The position numbers and the translations under genes were made by a program. From Terribacillus saccharophilus (GTDB taxonomy: Bacteria > Bacillota > Bacilli > Bacillales > Amphibacillaceae), in contig NZ_NPBJ01000004.1 of the NCBI RefSeq assembly GCF_002272075.1, forward strand, positions 62,001 to 126,000: a DNA stretch of 64,000 nucleotides, read 5' to 3'. This document shows positions 36,073-43,955 of this stretch, piece by piece; position 1 is the stretch's first letter; each line of letters starts with the position of its first letter. The notes under the pieces are model-generated. The model was not told where the DNA came from. It saw nothing but the letters and a program-made list of their open reading frames with translations, and did not search any database.

Positions 36073-37670
36073 TAGGCGATTGTTTCCTTCTTTCCGATCA
36101 GAACGGCAAGCGCATCTGTCACATGCTCCAAATCCTTCTCCTTATGATGTCCCATGACGGAAATCTGCACCCAATTGCGTTCGATAAGGTAACTGCTATT
36201 GCAGCTTATCAAATAGCCTTTCTTTGCGAGCTCACGGCCTACGATGTCCGCGCGCTGCTCCTTCGGCAGAACGATAGTAACAATTCCAGGTGCCCAGGCT
36301 GCATCTGCTAAGAGTGTCAATCCCTTCTCTCTGCAAAGTTTGATCAGTATTTCTGTCAATTCACCGACCCGATGCAGCAGCTTTGCATCTTCCCATTGAT
36401 CTATTGCAGCAGACAAAGCTCTGGTCAAGTTAGATGAATGCGTGAACGGCGCGCTGTCATATGTATGGTAAAGACCGAGGTCCAGATATCGCGGCATGCT
36501 ATTAGATATTTCAATTGTGTGGTGATAAAACACGAAAGCCAATCCAGCATAAGACGCTATGCCCTTTCCGCTGCCTGCGGTGGCTAGGAACACATCTTGC
36601 AAATTAAGTGGTACATTGCCTAGGGAGCTGCAGCAGTCCAGAACCAACCTGCTGCCTGTCTTCTTCGCAATGTACTTCAGCTGATCTAAGTCTTGCAGCA
36701 CACTGGTTGAGGTTTCCAAATGGACAGCCCATATCCAGTCGGCATTACAAGCTTTTGCCTCTGCCAATATGTGTTCATAATCAAAGCTTTCACCCCAGGG
36801 TATTTCCACTGTGCTGAAATGCAGACCCGCCCGCTGCGCATGATCTGTCAGCCTCGAGCCGAACTCTCCATTAACAAGAATCAGGCCCCGCTGATTCAAT
36901 ATGTGTAACTGAGCTGCTACGGCATCGTTTCCTAGTGTCCCGGTTCCAAGCAGTATTTGGACATGCCTTGTTTGGGTCAAACTTTTCAATCGCCCTCGCA
37001 GGTGATGGAGCTGATCAAGAAACGCAGGTGCACGGTGAGAGCATGCTGTCTCACCCATTGCCTTTTTTACTTGGTCAGCCATTGGAACAGGACCTGGCAG
37101 GAAACTGATCGGATCTTGGCTTTGTAGAATGCGCTGAAAAGCTCGCGCTTTGCGCTGGAACAGTTCTTCCGTCACATACATCGGTTGGTATTGTGCCTCT
37201 CCTGACCCAGTTAACGGTCCGAATGGAACGAATCCCATATGCTTATACAGCTTTTGCTGACGCAAGATGCCGGAAATTACAGCCATATCAAACCCATTAT
37301 TAAGACAGTATTGGATAATCGCTTCTGCAAGTCTGAAAAATACAAATCTATCCCGATATTCTTTTTCGACTGCCAGCAATCTGATCTCACATTTAGTATC
37401 ATGAGGAGGCAAATAATCGTCCAACCCCTCTACTTTTTCATCAAGTGAAAACGGCCTGACAGAGCGGATAGCGATCATCGCAACGACCTTCTGATCATCA
37501 AGCCCAATAATATATGTATTTTCCAAATTGAACTTATCGATTCTTTTACGTTCCTGATTGGGTTCGAACTGTGGAATTTCCTCCGTGAAGGTGCGGTAAT
37601 TTAGCGCATGCACCTGTTCAATCTCCCAAGGTTCTGTGGCAATCTTGTATTGTAGTTGTGTCGAATTCAT
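36072..37670 (-). CDS. GNAT/FeeM-like acyltransferase fused to class V aminotransferase
   Basis: A 532-residue two-domain enzyme. Residues 1-180 form a GNAT fold resembling N-acyl amino acid synthases and autoinducer-synthase-type acyltransferases (YKHMGFVPFGPLTGSGEAQYQPMYVTEEL). Residues about 190-532 form a class V PLP aminotransferase of the alanine-glyoxylate/phosphonopyruvate type: FLPGPVPMADQVKKAMGE, the Asp in RLVLDCCSSLG at 345, and the PLP lysine K369 in ATAGSGKG. One polypeptide could thus make an amino compound and acylate it. It starts 6 bp after plsY, whose stop lies in its RBS (aaggtga), and overlaps the LtaS-like gene. Its product is unknown. A simple acetyltransferase activity for the GNAT domain remains possible. 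Confidence 0.8.
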   Translation of the reverse strand: MNSTQLQYKIATEPWEIEQVHALNYRTFTEEIPQFEPNQERKRIDKFNLENTYIIGLDDQKVVAMIAIRSVRPFSLDEKVEGLDDYLPPHDTKCEIRLLAVEKEYRDRFVFFRLAEAIIQYCLNNGFDMAVISGILRQQKLYKHMGFVPFGPLTGSGEAQYQPMYVTEELFQRKARAFQRILQSQDPISFLPGPVPMADQVKKAMGETACSHRAPAFLDQLHHLRGRLKSLTQTRHVQILLGTGTLGNDAVAAQLHILNQRGLILVNGEFGSRLTDHAQRAGLHFSTVEIPWGESFDYEHILAEAKACNADWIWAVHLETSTSVLQDLDQLKYIAKKTGSRLVLDCCSSLGNVPLNLQDVFLATAGSGKGIASYAGLAFVFYHHTIEISNSMPRYLDLGLYHTYDSAPFTHSSNLTRALSAAIDQWEDAKLLHRVGELTEILIKLCREKGLTLLADAAWAPGIVTIVLPKEQRADIVGRELAKKGYLISCNSSYLIERNWVQISVMGHHKEKDLEHVTDALAVLIGKKETIA

Positions 37671-37676
37671 CGTATG

Positions 37677-38273
37677 TCACCTTTCGTTACGTAATAGCAT
37701 ATAGCTCCAAGCAGCTTTCAGATGCGTATGGTGGGCTACCAGGATAAGGACAGTCACTACAACGTAAACAGCGATAGTTAGCATGTCCAATCGTAAAAAT
37801 GGGAGCAGCAGAGCAGTGCATGCATAAGCAAGTAACCCTGAGATGCTAAATTTTCTAACAAAAAGATAGATACATAGAAAAACAGCGAGCAGCAGGAAAG
37901 TTGCTTGGTTAGAGAAGATGACAAGTGCTCCGAGGGAAACTGCTATTCCTTTGCCTCCTTTAAAACGAAGCTGAATGGGAAATATATGACCCAGAACTGC
38001 TGCAATCACACCCAAACCTGCAATAATCTCAGTCTGACCGCTCCAGCGGATAAGCAGCACAGCTAGCATACCCTTAGCTAAATCGAAAACAAGCACCCAC
38101 AAGAAACCTTTCTTTCCCATCGCTCTTCCGGCATTCGTTGCTCCTGCATTCCCGCTTCCAGTCGAGCGTATATCGATTCCATGCTTCCATTTCACCATAT
38201 AATAGGCTCCATTTAGAGAGCCCAGCAGATATGCCAATATGAGACTTATTATAGCAAGCCCGACGACTTCCAT
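37677..38273 (-). CDS. plsY: Acyl-phosphate:glycerol-3-phosphate acyltransferase PlsY paralogue
   Basis: A 198-residue protein with about five membrane helices and the three PlsY motifs: GSLNGAYYMVKWKHGIDIRSTGSGNAGATN at residues about 15-45, RFKGGKGIAVSLG near 105, and a C-terminal histidine-containing helix (VLVAHHTHLKAAW) near 180. PlsY loads the first acyl chain onto glycerol-3-phosphate from acyl-phosphate. The start ATG 38273 has aaggtggtg upstream; an open frame extends 43 codons further but overlaps promoter-like sequence. It leads a three-gene operon, so it may be a dedicated paralogue rather than the housekeeping enzyme (inference). Confidence 0.85.
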   Translation of the reverse strand: MEVVGLAIISLILAYLLGSLNGAYYMVKWKHGIDIRSTGSGNAGATNAGRAMGKKGFLWVLVFDLAKGMLAVLLIRWSGQTEIIAGLGVIAAVLGHIFPIQLRFKGGKGIAVSLGALVIFSNQATFLLLAVFLCIYLFVRKFSISGLLAYACTALLLPFLRLDMLTIAVYVVVTVLILVAHHTHLKAAWSYMLLRNER

Positions 38274-38300
38274 AAACTTACACCACCTTGCATTAGTTCC

Positions 38301-38329
38301 ATAGTATAAATAAATATCTGAAACTTCAA
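38301..38329 (-). promoter_or_regulatory. Candidate promoter of the plsY operon
   Basis: Minus-strand TTGAAG (38329-38324), a 17-bp spacer, and TACTAT (38306-38301), about 25 bp before the plsY start and after the upstream terminator. Confidence 0.4.
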
Positions 38330-38362
38330 TGACATTTGACAAAATTTTACCTAAAGATGGAA

Positions 38363-38394
38363 TAAAAATGCCTGTATCTGCTGATACAGGCATA
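38363..38394 (-). terminator. Terminator after the yozE-type gene
   Basis: Stem atgcctgtatc with gatacaggcat and minus-strand T-run; it separates the thyA-dfrA-yozE group from the plsY operon. Confidence 0.8.
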
Positions 38395-38402
38395 ATAATC
38401 AC

Positions 38403-38618
38403 TTATTCTGTTGTTTCATAAGTTCGCCATAGACGATCAAAAACCTGCAGCGCTCCATGGAAAGGACTGTTCCATTCCAAGTATTCGCTGATTTCGTCAT
38501 AGGATGAGCTATGCTTCGGAAAATTATGATCTCCAAACATCCAGTCAGCAAGACGACTCTCATCTGTTGGCTTCTTCCGTCCTCGGTATGTCATCATAAA
38601 ATGATAAAAAGAACGCAT
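38403..38618 (-). CDS. yozE: YozE-family (UPF0346) small protein
   Basis: A 71-residue protein of the YozE family: RSFYHFMMTYRG at the start, then LADWMFGDHNFPKHSSSYDEISEYLE, a SAM-domain-like helical fold. Function unknown. Its ATG directly follows the stop codon of a 36-residue membrane peptide gene, so it belongs to the thyA-dfrA transcription unit and ends at a clear terminator. Confidence 0.88.
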   Translation of the reverse strand: MRSFYHFMMTYRGRKKPTDESRLADWMFGDHNFPKHSSSYDEISEYLEWNSPFHGALQVFDRLWRTYETTE

Positions 38619-38729
38619 TTATTCACCTTCTTTCGGTAGTACTCCTCTCTTCTTCCTCCACACAGGATAATAAATTGTCAGCACTATAAGTAAGAAGAAA
38701 AAAACAGGTGGCAAAAATACATACAACAT
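38619..38729 (-). CDS. Small single-pass membrane protein (36 aa) between dfrA and yozE
   Basis: A 36-codon ORF: MLYVFLPPVFFFLLIVLTIY as one membrane helix, then a basic tail ending KKRGVLPKEGE. The start ATG overlaps the dfrA stop by TAAATG contact, and its own stop TAA is directly followed by the yozE ATG, so both junctions suggest coupled translation. An RBS for yozE (gaaggtga) lies in its last codons. No homologue is recognised. Confidence 0.6.
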   Translation of the reverse strand: MLYVFLPPVFFFLLIVLTIYYPVWRKKRGVLPKEGE

Positions 38730-39224
38730 TTAGTGCCCTAACCGATCATATTGAATGAAGTAGTAATCGTATGGATTTCGTTCATCTTTGACGCCCTTCT
38801 CACGTGATGTTTCCTGCCACTTATTCAAAGGAAAGTCAGGGAAGTACGTATCTGCCGGAAAGCTTTCCTCTATATACGTCATATAAATACGATCAGCGAT
38901 CTCCAATGTCTGGGAAAAAATCTCGCTTCCACCGATAATGAAAATCTCTTTTTCGGAGTGCTCGTCCGCTAATTCCTTTACTGCATTCACATCATGCAAA
39001 ATTGTAACACCATCTGCTTTGAATGCTTTATCCCTCGTGAGCACGACATTCGTCCGATTCGGCAGTGCACCATTCATAGAATCGAGCGTCTTCCTCCCCA
39101 TGACGATGATTTGACCGGTCGTCTTTTCTTTGAAGAATCGCAGATCTCGCGGAAGTCTCCACGGAAGGTCATTCTCATACCCGATGCCTCGGTTCTGATC
39201 CATTGCAAATAATAATGAAATCAT
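38730..39224 (-). CDS. dfrA: Dihydrofolate reductase
   Basis: A 164-residue chromosomal-type DHFR. It shows MISLLFAMDQNRGIGYENDLPWRLPRDLRFFK (substrate loop and catalytic acidic region), VMGRKTLDSM, and EIFIIGGSEIFSQ with the NADPH-binding Gly-Gly. It regenerates tetrahydrofolate after thymidylate synthesis. It lies 12 bp after thyA in one operon. The RBS aaggaggga is strong. No feature suggesting a trimethoprim-resistant variant can be judged by eye. Confidence 0.95.
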   Translation of the reverse strand: MISLLFAMDQNRGIGYENDLPWRLPRDLRFFKEKTTGQIIVMGRKTLDSMNGALPNRTNVVLTRDKAFKADGVTILHDVNAVKELADEHSEKEIFIIGGSEIFSQTLEIADRIYMTYIEESFPADTYFPDFPLNKWQETSREKGVKDERNPYDYYFIQYDRLGH

Positions 39225-39236
39225 ACTTGTCCCTCC

Positions 39237-40193
39237 TTAAACGGCGACTGGTGCTTTGATGGCAGGATGTGGTTCATATCCGATGATCTCCAAGTCTTCC
39301 ATAGAAGCATCGAAAACAGAATGCAAGCTGTCTTTAATCTGCAATGTTGGCAATGCTTTCGGTGTACGGCTTAGTTGCGTCTCCACTTGCTCAAGATGGT
39401 TCGTATATAAATGGGCATCTCCAATTGTATGGATGAATTCCCCGACTTCCAATCCACATTCTTTGGCGATCAAATGTGTCAGTAAACTATAGCTGGCAAT
39501 ATTGAATGGGATACCAAGGAAAATATCGCCGCTGCGCTGATAAAGCTGGCAAGAAAGTTTATTGTCCGCTACATAGAATTGGAACATTGTATGACAAGGC
39601 GGGAGCGCCATCGATGGTACATCTTCTGGATTCCATGCGGAAACTATCAATCTTCTGGAGTCTGGATTTTTCTTGATCGTTTCAATTATGTCTTGCAATT
39701 GATCGATACTTTCTCCTTGTGTCGTCTTCCAGTTTCGCCACTGCTTTCCATACACGTCCCCAAGATGGCCAAAACGTTCGCTAAAGACATCATCGGTTAG
39801 AATCTGCTGCTTGAAGCGTCCCATTTGCTTTTCATAGGCTTCACGGAAGTTATCATCTTGCAGTGAACGGCGTCCAAAATCGGTCATATCCGGACCGTCA
39901 TATGCTTCACTTTCCACCCAATTCTTAAACGCCCATTCATTCCAGATGTTATTGTTATGCTGCAGTAAATAACGGATATTTGTATCTCCCTTTAGGAACC
40001 AAAGCAGTTCGCTTGCGATAAGCCGGAAAGGGACTTTTTTTGTTGTCAGCAATGGAAAACCTTTTTGCAGGTCAAAGCGCATCTGGTAGCCGAATACAGA
40101 AACTGTGCCAGTGCCTGTACGATCTTCTTTCTTTGTGCCATTTTCAAGAACATATCTGCATAGATCCAGATAAGCTTGTTCAGAGGTTGTCAT
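39237..40193 (-). CDS. thyA: Thymidylate synthase ThyA
   Basis: A 318-residue folate-dependent dTMP synthase. Visible motifs are [19 protein letters not shown] near the N-terminus (phosphate-binding Arg), the catalytic cysteine in [14 protein letters not shown], and the [20 protein letters not shown] block. It has the longer form of about 315 residues, with an insert near residues 85-145, as in many Firmicutes. dfrA follows immediately. The HD-domain gene ypgQ lies upstream with a 14-bp gap, so thyA may also be read from there. Confidence 0.96.
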   Translation of the reverse strand: MTTSEQAYLDLCRYVLENGTKKEDRTGTGTVSVFGYQMRFDLQKGFPLLTTKKVPFRLIASELLWFLKGDTNIRYLLQHNNNIWNEWAFKNWVESEAYDGPDMTDFGRRSLQDDNFREAYEKQMGRFKQQILTDDVFSERFGHLGDVYGKQWRNWKTTQGESIDQLQDIIETIKKNPDSRRLIVSAWNPEDVPSMALPPCHTMFQFYVADNKLSCQLYQRSGDIFLGIPFNIASYSLLTHLIAKECGLEVGEFIHTIGDAHLYTNHLEQVETQLSRTPKALPTLQIKDSLHSVFDASMEDLEIIGYEPHPAIKAPVAV

Positions 40194-40207
40194 AAGATAT
40201 CATTCCT

Positions 40208-40825
40208 TTATCGTATATCATCACACGGCATTTCCCATTCCTCAAAAAATCGGTTCAGGAAGTCTTGCATGTAAGCATGTCTCGATTCAGCCATACGCAA
40301 TGCTGTTTTTGTATGCAGTGTTTCTTTCAATTTCAATAGTTTATCATAAAAATGCTGAACGCTCGAATGCTTGGGGTCATTTGGCCAATGGATTAGGCGG
40401 CTGGCTGCTCCGCCAAAAGCGAACGTCCGGGCGATCCCGATAGCACCTATTGCATCCAGACGATCCGCATCCTGAATGATCTTTCCTTCCAATGTATCAG
40501 GTGTGCGTCCTTTACTGAAGGGAATATTGCGGCATGCCTGGAATATTTCCCGCATTACGTTTTCTTCCAACCCGATACGCCGCAGAAAACCTTGAGCCTC
40601 AGCCACAGCGTCTGCTGGCTCGTCAAACAGTTTATGGTCGCCAATATCGTGCATCCATCCAATTGCCTCTGTCAGGAACGGATCTGCACCTTCTTCGAAT
40701 GCGATTTTCCTTCCCATCTTAGCTACCCGTTTCATGTGATAGAAATCGTGTCCTGTCGCATCTTTACGGAAAATGGTATATGCATAACGCTCCATCTCTT
40801 CCAATTGTCTTTTCTGTTCCATCAT
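40208..40825 (-). CDS. ypgQ: HD-domain phosphohydrolase (YpgQ/YedJ-like)
   Basis: A 205-residue HD-superfamily enzyme. Metal ligands: the first His in GHDFYHMKRVAKMGRKIA near residue 24, the HD pair in IGWMHDIGDHKLFD near 57, and the last Asp in IIQDADRLDAIGAIGIARTF. B. subtilis YpgQ of this family is a Mn-dependent (deoxy)nucleoside triphosphate pyrophosphohydrolase. Nucleotide hydrolysis next to thymidylate genes fits. The start ATG 40825 has aggacgatg as a modest RBS, and the gene overlaps no neighbour. Confidence 0.85.
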   Translation of the reverse strand: MMEQKRQLEEMERYAYTIFRKDATGHDFYHMKRVAKMGRKIAFEEGADPFLTEAIGWMHDIGDHKLFDEPADAVAEAQGFLRRIGLEENVMREIFQACRNIPFSKGRTPDTLEGKIIQDADRLDAIGAIGIARTFAFGGAASRLIHWPNDPKHSSVQHFYDKLLKLKETLHTKTALRMAESRHAYMQDFLNRFFEEWEMPCDDIR

Positions 40826-40837
40826 TCATCGTCCTTC

Positions 40838-41689
40838 CTAGTCAAATAGGTTCAGCTGTTCTGGCGGCGGGTCCGGCAGCTGCTGACCGAGGAGCTGCAT
40901 CATCTCTTTAGCATTATCACTGGCATCACCGCCGGAATTATTATTGAATAGTAAAATGACACGTATGCTGGAATGTTCCAATTCCAATGCAGTTTCCCGC
41001 CATTCCTTCAATTCAGTCTGATTATATCGATAAAGAAAACGGACCTTTCGCCAGTCTTCACGGCCGTTTTGGTTCCAGCCATGCACATTTCGTCCGTGAA
41101 AACGGACGAGTGTCAACTGGTCGTTCGTTGCTTCTGGAACAGCAGGAACGGAACCGCTCCCTGCCTGCGGTTCATCGCAAACTGTATGTATGAATCCTAG
41201 TTCACGCAATAGACGCAGCGTTCTATCTCTGTATTCTTCTGCATACCAGGACTGATGCCGGAATTCAATCGCTACCGGCAGCCCTTTCGTCAGCTCACGA
41301 ATAAACCGGAGCCTATCGATGCTTGTCTTTTCCACCTGGAACCAAGGCGGAAACTGGAAAAGGACTGCAGCTAGTTTATCTGCTTCTATGATTGGCTGAA
41401 TCGAAGCTAAAAAGTAATCAAATAGAGCTGCTGCTTCTGCTCGCGTCATCTTTTTCCGACTTTGGCCAGTCATGTCCTGATGCGCTTTAATAATAAAGGA
41501 AAAATGTTCGGGAGTTTCCTCTGCCCATTTCGTATAATTACTGACAGACTGAATGGCATAGAAAGATGAATCCACTTCGACAACTTCAAAATGGGTCGCA
41601 TATGTTTTCAATTTCTGCTGTCTGGCTTTTGCGTCCGGATAAAGTTTATCGTGATCTCCCCATCCGGTTACGCCGATTTGAATTGTCAA
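40838..41689 (-). CDS. DUF72-family protein (YunF-like)
   Basis: A 283-residue TIM-barrel-like protein with DUF72 signatures: IGVTGWGDHDKLYP at the N-terminus, HFEVVEVDSSFYAIQS, FQFPPWFQ and RFHGRNVHGWN. Function unknown; its homologues are widespread and sometimes called YunF or YecE. The start is TTG at 41689 behind aaggaggcg; the ATG-initiated frame to 41746 lacks an RBS. It lies 12 bp upstream of ypgQ and may start the ypgQ-thyA-dfrA unit. Confidence 0.85.
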   Translation of the reverse strand: MTIQIGVTGWGDHDKLYPDAKARQQKLKTYATHFEVVEVDSSFYAIQSVSNYTKWAEETPEHFSFIIKAHQDMTGQSRKKMTRAEAAALFDYFLASIQPIIEADKLAAVLFQFPPWFQVEKTSIDRLRFIRELTKGLPVAIEFRHQSWYAEEYRDRTLRLLRELGFIHTVCDEPQAGSGSVPAVPEATNDQLTLVRFHGRNVHGWNQNGREDWRKVRFLYRYNQTELKEWRETALELEHSSIRVILLFNNNSGGDASDNAKEMMQLLGQQLPDPPPEQLNLFD

Positions 41690-41880
41690 ACTTTCGCCTC
41701 CTTCCGACAATATACGATTTATTATATTGTAATAGAATCGTATCAACCCATCAATGTAGAACGTTACTTGTCATGAAAAAACACAAGATGTCGCAAATTG
41801 ATAAGAAAGAAACAGCAATATAGTATTTCAATTCAGTCAGGAAGCGATTACTTTCCCAATAAACCAACATTTCCCCCTAC

Positions 41881-41909
41881 TTGACGCATTTTTCAAAATA
41901 AGCTATATT
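41881..41909 (+). promoter_or_regulatory. Sigma-A promoter of the cspD leader transcript
   Basis: TTGACG at 41881-41886, a 17-bp spacer, TATATT at 41904-41909. It lies about 160 bp upstream of cspD, leaving a long leader. Confidence 0.7.
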
Positions 41910-41915
41910 TGTGTC

Positions 41916-42000
41916 AAGCAAACAAGATGAGCGGAATAAACACATTGGCAGCTTGCTAGAAGGCTAAGTAATTCCGCCCTTCTAGCAGACTGCCTTTTAT
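41916..42000 (+). ncRNA. Promoter-to-terminator leader or small RNA upstream of cspD
   Basis: From the expected transcription start near 41916 the RNA soon forms a 17-bp stem: ggcagcttgctagaagg (41947-41963) with ccttctagcagactgcc (41978-41994), followed by TTTT. This would release an RNA of about 85 nt or act as an attenuator of cspD, which starts 70 bases further on. The sequence contains no ORF with an RBS. I do not recognise a known RNA family. Confidence 0.5.
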
Positions 42001-42070
42001 AATTCATGCACGTCTTTTTTGCATTACTACATGCGTTTTCTGTGAAACGTCTTTTAGGAGGATAAGGAAT

Positions 42071-42271
42071 ATGCCAAACGGAATTGTAAAGTGGTTCAAC
42101 GCTGAAAAAGGTTACGGATTCATTCAAGTAGAGGACGGTAACGATGTGTTTGTACATTACTCCGCCATCCAGGAAGAAGGCTTCAAGAATCTTGAAGAAG
42201 GTCAGGAAGTATCCTTTGAAGTAATCGAAGGCGAAAGAGGACCTCAAGCAGCTAACGTAGAAAAACTTTAA
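42071..42271 (+). CDS. cspD: Cold shock protein CspD
   Basis: A 66-residue nucleic-acid-binding protein. The cold-shock motifs are complete: RNP1 KGYGFIQV near residue 13 and RNP2 VFVHYSAI near 27. It binds single-stranded RNA/DNA as a chaperone. The RBS taggagg is strong. Its place beside ypdP-ypdQ matches cspD of B. subtilis. A long leader carries the hairpin described upstream; a terminator follows. Confidence 0.95.
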   Translation: MPNGIVKWFNAEKGYGFIQVEDGNDVFVHYSAIQEEGFKNLEEGQEVSFEVIEGERGPQAANVEKL

Positions 42272-42280
42272 TATAACTCT

Positions 42281-42312
42281 AAGCGGCAATCCACTGGGTT
42301 GCCGCTTTTCTG
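42281..42312 (+). terminator. Terminator after cspD
   Basis: Stem aagcggcaa with ttgccgctt and a short T-run, 10 bases after the stop codon. Confidence 0.8.
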
Positions 42313-42400
42313 TATACATATCTTTCCTTAAGTTGCATCCGTTTGGAAAAGCGCGTATACTCTTCCATTGTCTAATATTTTTTCACTAGGAGGAGCAGCA

Positions 42401-43084
42401 TTGAATAACGATTTACTTTGGATTATCTTTTCGATTATAAATTTTGTCCTGCTGTTAATCATGTATCGGCTGTTCGGACGTCTTGGGTTGTTCGTGTGGG
42501 TTGGTATGGCTACAGTATTGGCGAATATCCAGGTGACGCAGACAATCGAGCTGTTCGGTTTGACAGCGACAATGGGAAATATCATATATGGAACCATCTT
42601 CTTGGCATCAGATATACTAAATGAGAATTATGGTAAGAAAATCGCAAGAAAAGCAGTTGGTCTTGGCTTCTCTACCCTGATTATCATGACAATCATCATG
42701 CAGATTGTTCTCGTGTTCGACCCGGCGCCAAGCGACATTGCGCATTCATCCCTCAGTACAATATTTGGATTCCTGCCGCGAGTCGCACTTGGAAGCTTGA
42801 TTGCATACGGTATCAGTCAATATGTGGATGTCTGGCTATATGCCCTCGTCAAGAGAATGCTACCAGATGATAAGTTTCTTTGGGTGCGAAACAATGGCAG
42901 CACGATGCTCAGTCAGCTGCTGGATACGCTCGTTTTCTGTACAATCGCCTTCGCAGGGACATATGAATGGTCAGTATGGATTGAGATCTTCATCTCGACG
43001 TATTTGTTGAAATTCGTGGTTAGTATCATTTCGACGCCGTTTCTTTACGGCGCAAAACGGATGTACAGGCAAATCAACGATTAG
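42401..43084 (+). CDS. ypdP: Queuosine-precursor transporter family protein (YpdP)
   Basis: A 227-residue membrane protein with six helices of the YhhQ/vitamin-uptake-like family. FVWVGMATVLANIQVTQTIELFG and GTIFLASDILNENYGKKIARKA are family blocks, and FLPRVALGSLIAYG is typical. Family members import queuosine precursors such as preQ0/preQ1 in other bacteria. The start is TTG at 42401 behind taggaggagcagca. The RNase H-like gene follows 12 bp downstream, as in B. subtilis ypdP-ypdQ. Confidence 0.85.
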   Translation: MNNDLLWIIFSIINFVLLLIMYRLFGRLGLFVWVGMATVLANIQVTQTIELFGLTATMGNIIYGTIFLASDILNENYGKKIARKAVGLGFSTLIIMTIIMQIVLVFDPAPSDIAHSSLSTIFGFLPRVALGSLIAYGISQYVDVWLYALVKRMLPDDKFLWVRNNGSTMLSQLLDTLVFCTIAFAGTYEWSVWIEIFISTYLLKFVVSIISTPFLYGAKRMYRQIND

Positions 43085-43096
43085 GGGGAATAGATA

Positions 43097-43489
43097 TTGA
43101 TCGAGGTATATACGGATGGTGCCACTAGTGGTAATCCTGGGCAAAGCGGTGCTGGTATCGTAATTATAAATGATAGTACACGTCAGACTTACAGTGTACC
43201 GCTCGGAATGATGACAAATCATCAAGCCGAGTTTTGGGCCATCATCAAAGCACTGGAAATTTGTCAGAGCGATTACCCCGACGCTATCATTTCCTTGCGT
43301 TCTGATTCCCAAGCGGCAGTACAAGCAATCGATAAGGAACATACGAAGAACAAGGAATTCCAGCCACTATTAGAACAAATCATGCAGGTTAGCAGGCAGT
43401 TTCCTTATTTCTTCATTAAATGGATACCGGAAAAACAAAACAAAGCAGCTGATCAGCTTGCTCGGGAAGCGATTCGGCAGAATCAATGA
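43097..43489 (+). CDS. ypdQ: RNase H-like protein (YpdQ)
   Basis: A 130-residue RNase HI-fold protein. Catalytic carboxylates are recognisable: Asp in VYTDGATSGNPG, Glu in NHQAEFWAIIKALE, Asp in LRSDSQAAVQA, and a C-terminal Asp in NKAADQLARE. The fold lacks the basic protrusion of E. coli RNase HI, like other short Bacillus members. It may degrade RNA in RNA-DNA hybrids, but weak or absent activity is known for some homologues. The start is TTG at 43097. It is co-transcribed with ypdP and overlaps the next gene on the other strand by 7 bases. Confidence 0.85.
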   Translation: MIEVYTDGATSGNPGQSGAGIVIINDSTRQTYSVPLGMMTNHQAEFWAIIKALEICQSDYPDAIISLRSDSQAAVQAIDKEHTKNKEFQPLLEQIMQVSRQFPYFFIKWIPEKQNKAADQLAREAIRQNQ

Positions 43490-43764
43490 TATTGAAGTTG
43501 GAACCCTTTTCTCGCAAGCAGATCTTCTGCTTGTTTTTTTGTATGTATCTTATCTTCCCCTATTAAATCAAGCACACTAAGATAGAAGCTGCCATCAAAG
43601 GCATGCTGGAATCGCAACGTCACTTGCACAGCAAAAATAACCTTCCAATCAGGAGCATTGGCATAATTTTTACCAAAATAGATGAATTGTACGTCTTCGT
43701 CTGTCAGTTTGAATCCTTTTGCCCATAAATCGTCCAGAAAATAGGCCAAGCTATGTTTCGTCAA
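43483..43764 (-). CDS. Small conserved Bacillaceae protein (DUF6123-like)
   Basis: A 93-residue soluble protein with the block GFKLTDEDVQFIYFGKNY and FDGSFYLSVLDLI. It resembles the small family I recall as DUF6123; no function is known. It is transcribed convergently with ypdQ. No strong RBS is seen before ATG 43764 (a weak aggggtt), so the start is uncertain. Confidence 0.6.
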   Translation of the reverse strand: MTKHSLAYFLDDLWAKGFKLTDEDVQFIYFGKNYANAPDWKVIFAVQVTLRFQHAFDGSFYLSVLDLIGEDKIHTKKQAEDLLARKGFQLQYH

Positions 43765-43955
43765 CTTGCAAAACCCCTTTATCAGAATCCGACTTTTATT
43801 ATAGCATTCTTGTTTGCGGTTTCAATGATTTAATGATAATTCTGTTTTATCGGAGTTATTAGATTTTTCTAACTTGCGCAACATTTCTCCTAAGTATTTA
43901 CAATTCAAAAAGTTAGCATTAAACTAAAAAAGCCAATTAGAAAGGGGATGTTAGC

